Positions 1-7,494 of a stretch of 44,243 bases of DNA are shown here, piece after piece. Each line of letters opens with the position of its first letter. Positions within the stretch are counted from its first letter, which is position 1. The notes under the pieces were generated by a model. The model saw only the letters and a list, made by a program, of their open reading frames with translations. It was not told where the DNA came from and made no database searches. The position numbers and the translations under genes were made by a program. This DNA is from Desulfofundulus thermosubterraneus DSM 16057 (GTDB lineage Bacteria > Bacillota > Desulfotomaculia > Desulfotomaculales > Desulfovirgulaceae): assembly GCF_900142025.1 (NCBI RefSeq), contig NZ_FQZM01000032.1:1-44243 (forward strand). Direction: 5' to 3'.

Positions 1-256
1 TTTCAACCCATTTATCTGTGTAAACCTTACCACATGAGGGACAAAATCTGCTTTTGCAAGTAAATGGAACGATCTTTTTTTCTTTGCCCCCGCAATCTAA
101 ACACCAGTATTCAGCAAACCCGTTTTGGGGGTCCCCACATCCAAGGACCTTAGTGACAGCTTCCTTTTCGCATTCACGGATAGCCGCTGAATACTTCGCT
201 TCAAACTCAGGCCATTTTAACTTCAGTATTTCTTTAATTTTCGACGAGTACCTCAT
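1..256 (-). CDS. IS91-type transposase, N-terminal part (runs off the window)
   Basis: This open frame has no stop and continues past the window edge, so only the first 85 codons are visible. The translated N-terminus carries a zinc-binding cluster of the kind that opens IS91/IS801-family transposases. It has CLDCGGKE, then CKSRF and CPSCGK (cysteines at about residues 53, 56, 69, 74 and 77), followed by TDKW. In the family this domain precedes a catalytic HUH-type nuclease domain, which would lie outside the window. The start is the ATG at 256; I see no good Shine-Dalgarno site before it. Base composition is clearly more AT-rich than the clp genes beside it, which suggests acquired DNA. It lies downstream of clpX, where related Firmicutes usually have a lon gene. 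Whether the element is complete cannot be seen. Confidence 0.72.
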   Translation of the reverse strand, partial: MRYSSKIKEILKLKWPEFEAKYSAAIRECEKEAVTKVLGCGDPQNGFAEYWCLDCGGKEKKIVPFTCKSRFCPSCGKVYTDKWVE

Positions 257-333
257 GTCTAAATATTACCATAATATGGGCTCATTGGGTACCCCTATAA
301 GAGCCCCCCAAAAAGTATACTTTCCTTAACAAC

Positions 334-361
334 AAAAAAGCACACGTATGGCTACGTGTGC
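334..361 (-). terminator. Rho-independent terminator of the tig-clpP-clpX operon
   Basis: A perfect 9-bp stem (340-348 with 353-361, loop TGGC) is followed on the minus strand by six T residues (complement of 334-339). It lies 29 nt past the clpX stop codon, so it ends the clp transcript. Confidence 0.85.
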
Positions 362-389
362 CTGCAATCCGTATTTCACCTTCCCGCAA

Positions 390-1640
390 TTACGCTGTCT
401 CTTCCTTTTTCTTTTTGCGATCTAAGGCCACCACCAGCGGTTTTTCCTTTTTCAGGATGGTCTCCCTGGTGATGATCACCTTGGCAATGTCTTCCCGGGA
501 GGGAATTTCATACATTACGTCAAGCATGATGTCCTCCAGGATGGCCCGCAGTCCCCGGGCGCCGGTGTTGCGCTTGAGGGCCTCCTGGGCCACCGTCCGC
601 AAGGCGTCGGGATGGAATTCCAGACTCACTCCATCCAGCTCGAACAGTTTTTCATACTGTTTGACCAGGGCATTCTTGGGCTCGGTGAGGATGCGGATGA
701 GGGCCTCCTCATCCAGGGCGTCCAGGGTGACGATAATGGGCAAGCGACCTACAAACTCGGGGATAAGACCGTATTTTAGCAGGTCTTCCGGCAGGATCTG
801 GCTTAAGATTTCCCCAATTTTCTGGTCCCGCTTGCTCTGGACTTCGGCGCCAAAGCCCAGGCCCTTTTTCCCGATGCGGTTCTGGATGATTTTCTCGATG
901 CCATCAAAGGCACCGCCGCAGATAAACAGGATATTGGTGGTGTCCAGCTGGATGAACTCCTGGTGGGGGTGCTTGCGACCGCCCTGGGGCGGCACGCTGG
1001 CCACGGTACCCTCCAGGATTTTTAAGAGAGCCTGCTGCACGCCCTCGCCGGACACGTCCCGGGTAATAGACGGGTTTTCCGACTTGCGGGCAATCTTGTC
1101 GATTTCGTCAATGTAGACGATGCCCTTTTCCGCCTTCTCCACATCGTAGTCGGCCGCCTGGATGAGTTTTAAAAGGATGTTTTCCACGTCCTCTCCCACG
1201 TAACCGGCCTCGGTCAGGGATGTGGCATCGGCAATGGCAAAGGGAACATTGAGCAACCGCGCCAGGGTCTGGGCCAGCAGGGTTTTACCGCAGCCCGTAG
1301 GCCCCAGCATGATGATGTTGCTCTTTTGTAGTTCCACATCGTCTATCTTACCACCCAGATTGATGCGCTTGTAGTGGTTGTAAACCGCCACGGCCAGGGT
1401 TTTCTTGGCCTGCTCCTGGCCGATGACGTACTGGTCGAGTATTTCTTTAATCTCCTTGGGCTTCGGGATGTCCCCCAGGTCAAGCCCAAGGTCCTCGCTC
1501 AGTTCCTCTTCAATTATTTCGTTGCAAAGCTCAATGCACTCATCGCAAATGTACACCCCGGGACCGGCCACCAGTTTTTTGACCTGGTCCTGGAGTTTGC
1601 CGCAGAAGGAGCACTTGAGCTGACCTTTGTCATTAAACAT
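390..1640 (-). CDS. clpX: ATP-dependent Clp protease ATP-binding subunit ClpX
   Basis: ClpX is the AAA+ unfoldase that feeds substrates into the ClpP peptidase in the cytoplasm. At 416 aa it has the usual length. Visible motifs are the N-terminal zinc-binding domain (Cys10, Cys13, Cys32, Cys35), Walker A GPTGCGKT at 113-120, the pore-loop GYVGED at 146-151 and Walker B VYIDEID at 175-181. An LGF tripeptide within GLGFGAEV matches the IGF-type ClpP-docking loop. The ATG is preceded by AAAGAGGTG. It is the last gene of tig-clpP-clpX, starting 15 nt after clpP, and ends at a clear terminator. Confidence 0.98.
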   Translation of the reverse strand: MFNDKGQLKCSFCGKLQDQVKKLVAGPGVYICDECIELCNEIIEEELSEDLGLDLGDIPKPKEIKEILDQYVIGQEQAKKTLAVAVYNHYKRINLGGKIDDVELQKSNIIMLGPTGCGKTLLAQTLARLLNVPFAIADATSLTEAGYVGEDVENILLKLIQAADYDVEKAEKGIVYIDEIDKIARKSENPSITRDVSGEGVQQALLKILEGTVASVPPQGGRKHPHQEFIQLDTTNILFICGGAFDGIEKIIQNRIGKKGLGFGAEVQSKRDQKIGEILSQILPEDLLKYGLIPEFVGRLPIIVTLDALDEEALIRILTEPKNALVKQYEKLFELDGVSLEFHPDALRTVAQEALKRNTGARGLRAILEDIMLDVMYEIPSREDIAKVIITRETILKKEKPLVVALDRKKKKEETA

Positions 1641-1655
1641 AGCTAAACACCTCTT

Positions 1656-2249
1656 TTATTTTGGCTTGCGATAGGTCAACACCTCATCGATGATACCATA
1701 TTCCTTTGCTTCTTCAGCGGACATAAAGAAGTCCCGATCAGTATCCCGGGCAATTTTTTCCCTGGGCTGACCCGTATGTTTGGCCAGCAGTTCATTCAAG
1801 ATATCCTTTATGCGCAGGATCTCCCGGGCATGGATCTCAATCTCCGTCGCCTGACCCTGCACCCCGCCCAGGGGCTGGTGCAACATAATGCGGGCGTAGG
1901 GCAAGGCATAGCGCTTACCCTTGGCGCCGGCAGCCAGCAAAAAGGAGCCCATGCTGGCGGCCTGCCCAAGGCAGATGGTGGAAACATCTGGTTTAATATA
2001 CTGCATGGTATCATAAATGGCCAACCCGGCAGTGACCACGCCGCCGGGGGAGTTGATATAAAAATGGATATCCTTTTCCGGGTCCTCGGCCTCCAGGAAA
2101 AGCATCTGGGCAATAACCAGATTGGCCACATGATCGTCTATGGGTCCGCCAATGAAAATAATCCGGTCCTTTAAAAGACGGGAGTAAATATCGTATGCCC
2201 GCTCACCGCGGTTGGTTTGCTCAACGACAATTGGCACTAAAGTCGACAT
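1656..2249 (-). CDS. clpP: ATP-dependent Clp protease proteolytic subunit ClpP
   Basis: ClpP is the serine peptidase of the ClpXP protease and forms a two-ring chamber that degrades unfolded protein. It is 197 aa, the standard length. The catalytic triad is visible as Ser99 (GQAASMGS), His124 ([10 protein letters not shown]) and Asp173 (DTDRDFF). The oligomerisation and substrate-binding segment NSPGG is at 66-70. The ATG is preceded by AGGAGGTAG, a strong ribosome binding site. It sits between tig and clpX on one transcript, which fits co-production of chaperone, peptidase and unfoldase. Confidence 0.98.
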   Translation of the reverse strand: MSTLVPIVVEQTNRGERAYDIYSRLLKDRIIFIGGPIDDHVANLVIAQMLFLEAEDPEKDIHFYINSPGGVVTAGLAIYDTMQYIKPDVSTICLGQAASMGSFLLAAGAKGKRYALPYARIMLHQPLGGVQGQATEIEIHAREILRIKDILNELLAKHTGQPREKIARDTDRDFFMSAEEAKEYGIIDEVLTYRKPK

Positions 2250-2311
2250 GATAATACTACCTCCTGCGTAAAGGATGGATTATTATTACTACAGCGATCA
2301 CAAGCGGGAAC

Positions 2312-3628
2312 TTATTCCGTCGCCGGTTGCCCGTCCTGCGCGACTATATTAGCCTGATCCACTAAGAACTGGATTACCTTATCCCGCACCAACCCCGTTA
2401 TGACCGCCTCCAGCTGACCCTGGCCCTCCACCACTTTACGCACTACCGCGGGATCCTGCTGCATTTCTTTAGCCATCCGCTCAATTTCCGCCTGTATTTC
2501 TTCTTCGGTGACAGTGATGTTTTCAGCTTTGGCGATGGCATCCAGCACCAGCATGGTCTTCAGGCTCTCCCGGGCATCCGGGCGGAGGCGTTCTTCCATT
2601 TCCTCCACGGTGCTGTTTGAGTACTTCAAGTAGTTTTCCAGGGTGAGGCCCTGAACCATCAAGCGCCGCTCCAGACTTTGAAGCATTTCCTTCAAACGGG
2701 TTTGAATCATTTCCTCAGGGATGTCAACCTGTGCATTTTCCACCGCCTTCTTCAGGACAGCCTGACGGGTTTCGGCCTTTGCCCTGGCTTCAGCAGCTTG
2801 TTTTAATTTATTCTCCAGGTCCGCCCTTAATTCCTCCAGGGTATCAAACTCACTCACGTCCTTGGCAAACTCGTCATCCAGCGGAGCCAGCTCCTTGCGC
2901 TTGATGGCCTTCACGGTAACGGTAAAAACGGCTTCTTTGCCCGAAAGCTCCGGCTTGGGGTAGTCTTCGGGGAAACGAACCGTGATCTCCTTCGTCTCGT
3001 TGATGGCCATCCCCAAAAGCTGGTCCTCAAAACCGGGGATTAACCCGGCGTTCCCAACTTCCAGGGTATAATCGGTAGCCTGCCCGCCCTCAAAGGGCTC
3101 GCCATCCACCCGGCCTTCAAAGTCGATAGTAACCAGGTCTCCTTGCTGCACCGTACCCTCGTCAAGGCTCACCAGCTTGGCATGACGGTTTTGCAACCGT
3201 TCCAGTTCTTTTTGTACATCCTCGGGCGTTACTTCCGTACTGGGTTGGGTTACTTCCAGAGCCTTGTACTGGCCCAGTTCCACTTCAGGCTTTACCACTA
3301 CCCTGGCCTTAAAAACCACCGGCTTACCCTCTTCCACCTGGACCAGCTCCAGCTGTGGCTGGGCCACCGGTTCGATACCCGTATCTTGTACTGCTTTAAA
3401 ATAGGCTTCCGGAATCAGCATTTCCACTGCTTCATCCAGTAATGCCTGTTTGCCGATATGCCGCTCCAGGATAATCCGGGGAGCTTTACCAGGCCGGAAA
3501 CCGGGCACGTTAACCTTTTTGGCCAGCTTCCGGTAGGCCCTATCCATTGCCTGGGAAAATTGATCGGCATCTACCTCTACTTCCAGTAAAACAGTATTTT
3601 TCTCTATCCTTTCCGCGTTAGCTTTCAT
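2312..3628 (-). CDS. tig: Trigger factor (ribosome-associated chaperone and prolyl isomerase)
   Basis: Trigger factor binds near the ribosomal exit tunnel and holds nascent chains. The 438-aa protein has the three expected parts. The N-terminal ribosome-binding domain carries the signature GFRPGKAP at 43-50. The FKBP-type isomerase domain lies at about 150-245 and includes DLVTIDFEGRVDGEPFEGG. A long alpha-helical C-terminal chaperone domain ends in a VAQDGQPATE tail. The ATG follows AAGGGGGAG. It is the first gene of tig-clpP-clpX, with a promoter-like pair upstream. Confidence 0.97.
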   Translation of the reverse strand: MKANAERIEKNTVLLEVEVDADQFSQAMDRAYRKLAKKVNVPGFRPGKAPRIILERHIGKQALLDEAVEMLIPEAYFKAVQDTGIEPVAQPQLELVQVEEGKPVVFKARVVVKPEVELGQYKALEVTQPSTEVTPEDVQKELERLQNRHAKLVSLDEGTVQQGDLVTIDFEGRVDGEPFEGGQATDYTLEVGNAGLIPGFEDQLLGMAINETKEITVRFPEDYPKPELSGKEAVFTVTVKAIKRKELAPLDDEFAKDVSEFDTLEELRADLENKLKQAAEARAKAETRQAVLKKAVENAQVDIPEEMIQTRLKEMLQSLERRLMVQGLTLENYLKYSNSTVEEMEERLRPDARESLKTMLVLDAIAKAENITVTEEEIQAEIERMAKEMQQDPAVVRKVVEGQGQLEAVITGLVRDKVIQFLVDQANIVAQDGQPATE

Positions 3629-3698
3629 CTATGCTCCCCCTTATAAAGCTTTTTAAATAACCAAATTTAGCTCCTTTTGCCATTATAGGCCGAACAGT

Positions 3699-3727
3699 AT
3701 TATAGTGTAACCATATTTTAAGGTAAA
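3699..3727 (-). promoter_or_regulatory. Candidate sigma-A promoter for tig-clpP-clpX
   Basis: On the minus strand, TTTACC (complement of 3722-3727) is separated by exactly 17 bp from a perfect TATAAT (complement of 3699-3704), about 70 bp before the tig start. The -35 matches the consensus at four of six positions. Confidence 0.55.
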
Positions 3728-4058
3728 TACTTAATTCTACGGCTCAAGGATATTTCCTCCAGAAAAAAGGCCTTTTATCTCCCAACCCCCAAAAAATTTA
3801 TGGTAAAAATTTTCCCAAAAAAGCCCTTGTTGGCCCGATATATGCATTGTACACTAGTAAGGTATTTTACCTGAAGAGAGCCAAAACTGCAATATGAAAT
3901 TCTGTCAAAAATTAAAACACCGAAAAGTCCCGATAGGCTAGAGGTATTGCGGGCTCCGGGCGGCACCGGAAAAGCGGGAAAAAGTATACCTTTCTAAAAA
4001 CTAAGAGAGCATGTCTTCTGGTATTTAGAATTTTGAATATTCTTTTTAGAAAGGGGTG
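3728..4058. other. Intergenic stretch between divergent tig and oadG units
   Basis: No credible gene is seen here; the short frames have no ribosome binding sites and no recognisable product. The one clear structure is a perfect 12-bp inverted repeat, CCTTTCTAAAAA at 3989-4000 and its complement at 4043-4054. It encloses 42 bp and sits just upstream of the oadG promoter. It could be a regulator site or a trace of a small mobile element; nothing decides between them. Confidence 0.5.
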
Positions 4059-4087
4059 TTGTATTTCTCTTCTGTATACAATATACT
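4059..4087 (+). promoter_or_regulatory. Candidate promoter for the decarboxylase operon, with palindrome over the -10
   Basis: TTGTAT (4059-4064), a 17-bp spacer and TATACT (4082-4087) make a good sigma-A promoter. The near -10 sequence GTATA-CAA-TATAC (4074-4086) is an inverted repeat and so a possible operator. Transcription from here would give a leader of about 140 nt before oadG. Confidence 0.55.
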
Positions 4088-4177
4088 GTTTGTTGAATAC
4101 AATAAACAAAAATTGGTTATTCTTCAACCGGCTGTTCTCACAAGGTTATTACCGGGGGATTTTAAGCGGGGTTGATG

Positions 4178-4205
4178 AAAGCGGGAATTTAAAAGCGGGA
4201 ATTTA
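4178..4205 (+). repeat. Tandem 14-bp direct duplication in the oadG leader
   Basis: AAAGCGGGAATTTA occurs twice head to tail (4178-4191 and 4192-4205) in the untranslated leader, ending 26 nt before the oadG start and just upstream of its ribosome binding site AAGGGGG. It probably arose by slippage; whether it affects translation is unknown. Confidence 0.9.
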
Positions 4206-4231
4206 TAAAAATTAAAAAGGGGGTTAATAAA

Positions 4232-4420
4232 ATGATCGACTGGACTAATGCTGTGGTAGTAGCCATCAGCGGTATTGTTTCGGTGTTTTTGGCCCTGGGC
4301 ATACTAAGCGCGGTGGTGAGCTTTTCCGGCTGGCTTTTTGCATACAGCGCCAGGAAAAAAGCTGCCGCCCAACAATCCCAGCAGGCACCTGCTCAGGGAA
4401 AAACAGTTGCAATTCACTAG
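4232..4420 (+). CDS. Sodium-pump decarboxylase gamma subunit (OadG-like)
   Basis: This 62-aa membrane protein has one transmembrane helix (about residues 8-37) followed by a basic, Ala/Gln-rich cytoplasmic tail (YSARKKAAAQQSQQ). That is the plan of the small gamma chain of Na+-translocating decarboxylases, which anchors and assembles the complex. The sequence alone is too short and simple for a firm family call. Its position directly upstream of a biotin carrier and a beta subunit supports it. The ATG follows AAGGGGG. It is the first gene of the operon; the biotin-carrier gene starts 17 nt after its stop. Confidence 0.75.
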   Translation: MIDWTNAVVVAISGIVSVFLALGILSAVVSFSGWLFAYSARKKAAAQQSQQAPAQGKTVAIH

Positions 4421-4437
4421 GAAAGGGGGTTCTGTAA

Positions 4438-4653
4438 GTGGCTACTCCGGTCAATTCACCCATGGTGGGCAAGCTGATTTCAGTTGATGTTAAAGTGGGG
4501 GATCAAGTGAAGGAGAATGATCCCGTGGCCACTATTGAAGCCATGAAAATGTATGTCAAAATCTATGCTCCGGCCAGTGGTGTGGTCAAGGAAATTAAAG
4601 CCAATGCGGGTGACGTAGTCAACCCGGATACGGTAATCTTAACTTTGGAGTAA
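4438..4653 (+). CDS. Biotin carrier (biotin/lipoyl-attachment) protein of a decarboxylase
   Basis: At 71 aa this is a bare biotinyl domain. The biotinylation motif EAMKM (34-38) has the acceptor Lys37, and typical beta-strand segments lie around it (SPMVGKLISV, APASGVVKEI, GDVVNPDTVI). It would carry carboxyl-biotin from a soluble carboxyltransferase to the membrane beta subunit. The start is a GTG preceded by GAAAGGGGG. There is no long Pro/Ala linker or carboxyltransferase domain, so those functions must lie on other polypeptides. The gene lies between the gamma and beta subunit genes. Confidence 0.9.
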   Translation: MATPVNSPMVGKLISVDVKVGDQVKENDPVATIEAMKMYVKIYAPASGVVKEIKANAGDVVNPDTVILTLE

Positions 4654-4672
4654 AAGAAGGTGGAACCTGGCT

Positions 4673-5788
4673 ATGCTGGAGCAGTTGACCGAGGTCATCA
4701 ACAGCACGGGGCTCCTCAGTTTGACCCCGGGCAATTTAATCATGTGGGCCGTTGCCTTTGGTCTCATGTACCTGGCCATAAAAAAAGGGGTCGAACCCCT
4801 CCTGTTGGTGCCGATTAGTTTTGGTATTTTTGCAGCCAATTTTCCCCTCACCGGACTGATGGAACCGGGAGGGCTGTACTACTTGTTCTTCCATAACGGG
4901 ATCCAGAACGAGTTAATTCCTCCCCTGATCTTCCTCGGTCTGGGAGCCATGACCGACTTTGGTCCGGTAATTGCCAATCCCAAGACTTTACTGCTGGGTG
5001 CGGCCGCCCAGCTGGGAGTTTATGCGGCCTTCTTCACCGCCCTGTTATTTGGTTTTAGCGTTGCCGAAGCGGCCGTCATTGGCATTATCGGCGGTGCGGA
5101 CGGGCCCACCACCATCTTCCTTTCGGCCAACCTGGCTCCGCATCTGATGGGGGCAGTTTCCGTGGCTGCTTATTCCTACATGGCCCTGGTGCCCCTGATT
5201 ATCCCGCCGGTGGCCAAGTTGCTGACCACACCCAGGGAGCGGGCCATGGTCATGAAACAAATGCGCCCGGTGAGCAAGGGAGAAAAAATCCTCTTCCCCT
5301 TGCTGGCCAGCCTGGTGATTATCCTGCTGGTGCCTAAATCGGCGCCCTTAATCGCCATGTTCATGCTGGGCAACCTGTTTATGGAATCGGGTGTGGTCCA
5401 GCGCCTCACCGACGTTTCGCGGAATGAGCTGATGAACATCGTAACCATCTTTTTGGGCCTGGGTGTTGGCGCCACCATGTCGGCGGAAACTTTCCTTAAA
5501 CCCCAAACCATTTACATCTTCATTCTCGGTGTCTTGGCTTTTGCCTTCGCGGCTGCGGGCGGTATCCTGATCGCCAAGATCATGAACTTGTTTACGACGA
5601 ACAAGGTCAACCCGCTGATCGGTGCGGCAGGAGTATCCGCAGTTCCTATGGCCGCCCGGGTGGTGCACCAGCTGGGCTCGGAAGCCAACCCGCAGAACTA
5701 CCTGCTCATGCACGCCATGGGGCCGAACGTAGCCGGGGTAATCGGTACTGCCGTAGCCGCCGGAGCCTTCATCACGGCCATCCATTAA
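4673..5788 (+). CDS. Sodium ion-translocating decarboxylase beta subunit
   Basis: This 371-aa polytopic membrane protein matches the beta chain of oxaloacetate, methylmalonyl-CoA and glutaconyl-CoA decarboxylases. These chains decarboxylate carboxyl-biotin and couple it to Na+ export. Family-typical stretches include GLGAMTDFGPVIANP, IIGGADGPT (the conserved Asp region), LGNLFMESGV, VTIFLGLGVGATM and the C-terminal MHAMGPNVAGVIG. Many hydrophobic segments are visible. It follows gamma and biotin-carrier genes with a 19-nt gap. The substrate cannot be named because the alpha carboxyltransferase gene that sets specificity is not in the window. Confidence 0.93.
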   Translation: MLEQLTEVINSTGLLSLTPGNLIMWAVAFGLMYLAIKKGVEPLLLVPISFGIFAANFPLTGLMEPGGLYYLFFHNGIQNELIPPLIFLGLGAMTDFGPVIANPKTLLLGAAAQLGVYAAFFTALLFGFSVAEAAVIGIIGGADGPTTIFLSANLAPHLMGAVSVAAYSYMALVPLIIPPVAKLLTTPRERAMVMKQMRPVSKGEKILFPLLASLVIILLVPKSAPLIAMFMLGNLFMESGVVQRLTDVSRNELMNIVTIFLGLGVGATMSAETFLKPQTIYIFILGVLAFAFAAAGGILIAKIMNLFTTNKVNPLIGAAGVSAVPMAARVVHQLGSEANPQNYLLMHAMGPNVAGVIGTAVAAGAFITAIH

Positions 5789-5809
5789 GGCGAAAACCCC
5801 TTTGGCGCG

Positions 5810-5842
5810 CCGGGGAACTCAGTGAAGTTTCCCGGTTTTTTT
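5810..5842 (+). terminator. Terminator after the decarboxylase operon
   Basis: CCGGGGAACT (5810-5819) pairs imperfectly with AAGTTTCCCGG (5825-5835), followed by a T-run to 5842. It lies 22 nt past the beta-subunit stop and directly before the convergent MFS gene. Confidence 0.75.
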
Positions 5843-5844
5843 AA

Positions 5845-7104
5845 TTAAGGGACTGGAGAATGTTGATGCCGCAGCAACCGGCGGCTAAGGAAAAGCAGGA
5901 ACAGTAAGGCCAGGCCGCCGCCCAGGGCGAACCCAGCCGGAGCACCCCAGAGGTGGGCCACAGTACCGCTGAAAAAATTGCCCAGCGGCACCAGCCCGAT
6001 AAAGACCAGGGAATAAACGCTCATCACCCGGCCCCGCAGGTGGTCGGGAATGTTCATTTGGACGGTGGCGTTGGCGGAAGCACTAAAGGTGCTCACAGCA
6101 AAGCCGGCCAGGCACAGCAGCACCAGGGCCAGGGGGTAGTAGCGCACCAGGGCCAGCAATAGCTCGCACAAACAAAAGCCTGAAGCGGCGGCCAGGAGCA
6201 ATTTGACCCGCGGGCCGCGGTTGCTGAGGTAGGCGAGGGTAAGTGCGCCCATAAAGGCCCCCAACCCCGTAGCAGACATGAGAAAGCCAAAGCCCTGGGC
6301 CTCCCTGTGCAGCACCTCTCGAGCAAAAACGGGCACCAGCACGTTAAAATTGATGGCCAGGGTACTCATACTGCCTACCATGGCCAGTACGGTGAACACT
6401 GTTGGGTTGGAACGAATATAGGCAAGACCCTCCCGTACATCTTCCCACAGCTTTTTATGCCCCTCCCGGACATCCTTATCCTCCTGTACTTGGATCAACA
6501 AAAGCCCGCCCAGCACGAACAAAAAGCTGGCCGCGTTGGCCAGGAAACAGGCCGCAATCCCCACGGTGCTGATCACCAGGCCGGCCACGGCCGGACCAAT
6601 GATGCGCGCCCCGTTGAATACAGAGGAATTGAGGGCAATGGCGTTCATCAGATCATCCCGGCCTACCAGCTCGATGATAAAGGCCTGGCGTGCCGGCATG
6701 TCCAGGGAATGCATGGTCCCCAAAAGAAAAGCCAGCACCGCCACGTGCCAGTACTGCACCACGTTAAAAAGGGTAAGCAGGCCCAGAACAAGAGCAATGA
6801 GCATAGACATGCCCTGGGCAAACAGGAGCAGGGGTCGCTTGGGCAGGCGGTCGACCACCACCCCGGTAAACAGGGCGAAGAGGAGCAACGGGATGAACTG
6901 CAAGGCCCCCACCAGCCCCAGCAGAAACGGGGAACCGGTCAGTTCCAGCACCAGCCAGGATTGAGCCATATTCTGCATCCAGGTGCCCACCAGGGAAATG
7001 CACTGGCCGGTCCAAAAAAGGCGAAAATTCCGGTGGCGCAGGGATGAAATAATGGCTTTAAATCCCGGGCTCTTTTTTTGTTCCGGATATGGGAGTGTTC
7101 GCAT
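5845..7104 (-). CDS. MFS transporter, EntS-like exporter family
   Basis: This 419-aa protein has about 12 transmembrane helices. Its first half holds the MFS loop motif between helices 2 and 3 (GVVVDRLPKRPLL), and RNFRLFWTGQCISLVGTWMQ at residues 25-44 is typical of the MFS_3 (enterobactin exporter EntS-like) group. Members export siderophores or drugs, but most, like this one, have no known substrate. The C-terminus is basic (RRLLRHQHSPVP). The ATG at 7104 has no clear ribosome binding site, so the true start is not certain. The gene stands alone between the convergent decarboxylase operon and a region holding no clear gene. Confidence 0.85.
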   Translation of the reverse strand: MRTLPYPEQKKSPGFKAIISSLRHRNFRLFWTGQCISLVGTWMQNMAQSWLVLELTGSPFLLGLVGALQFIPLLLFALFTGVVVDRLPKRPLLLFAQGMSMLIALVLGLLTLFNVVQYWHVAVLAFLLGTMHSLDMPARQAFIIELVGRDDLMNAIALNSSVFNGARIIGPAVAGLVISTVGIAACFLANAASFLFVLGGLLLIQVQEDKDVREGHKKLWEDVREGLAYIRSNPTVFTVLAMVGSMSTLAINFNVLVPVFAREVLHREAQGFGFLMSATGLGAFMGALTLAYLSNRGPRVKLLLAAASGFCLCELLLALVRYYPLALVLLCLAGFAVSTFSASANATVQMNIPDHLRGRVMSVYSLVFIGLVPLGNFFSGTVAHLWGAPAGFALGGGLALLFLLFLSRRLLRHQHSPVP

Positions 7105-7444
7105 GTCTTTTGGTGAACCATCCTTAAAATTTTGGCTTTAAATTCCGGCTACAGGTCCAATTCTCTGCAAGCCACCCTTTTCCCTGCCCTTTAAAAATCA
7201 GGGGAACTTTTTGCCAGGCTATTTCGCCCGGTAAATAAAAATCAACCGGAGGGCATTAAACTAAAGGGGAGGATAGCTCACAGCAATAACGCTCCCGTGG
7301 GAGCGGGTGAAACCACGCCGGTCAAAAGAGCGCTGTACATTGAAAACGTTTTGTGTACCGTCTCGGATCACTTGATTAAAATGAACGACCTCAATAGCTT
7401 GAAGGAAATCAACCGGCTCCGGATTGACAAGTGACGTGGCCGGT
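7105..7444 (+). other. Intergenic region with an unassigned 3'-ORF fragment
   Basis: No recognised gene lies here. On the plus strand a frame without stops runs from about 7273 to a TGA at 7435. Its last part reads like coding sequence (ALYIENVLCTVSDHLIK, then a charged tail KEINRLRIDK). There is a purine-rich AAAGGGGAGG at 7263-7272 but no ATG; the only early starts are a GTG at 7297 and rarer codons. It may be the 3' remnant of a lost gene, possibly a transposon passenger. I do not recognise the family. Confidence 0.3.
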
Positions 7445-7476
7445 AAAAAAGCGGGCCGCCCCAAAGGCAGGCCCGC
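7445..7476 (-). terminator. Terminator of the chemoreceptor gene
   Basis: GCGGGCC (7451-7457) pairs with GGCCCGC (7470-7476), and on the minus strand the stem is followed by six T residues. It lies 19 nt past the chemoreceptor stop. Confidence 0.85.
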
Positions 7477-7494
7477 CTTCTCTTTGATTCTCCT

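Noticed and set aside
54-329. Plus-strand 91-codon frame at the window start
   Set aside because: It lies opposite the transposase fragment, whose zinc-binding cysteines are clearly readable; the plus-strand product has no motif or ribosome site.
4033-4215. 60-codon plus-strand frame before oadG
   Set aside because: It covers the likely promoter and the tandem repeat and has no ribosome site.
7261-7464. Minus-strand 67-codon frame
   Set aside because: Its start lies inside the chemoreceptor terminator and no ribosome site precedes it.
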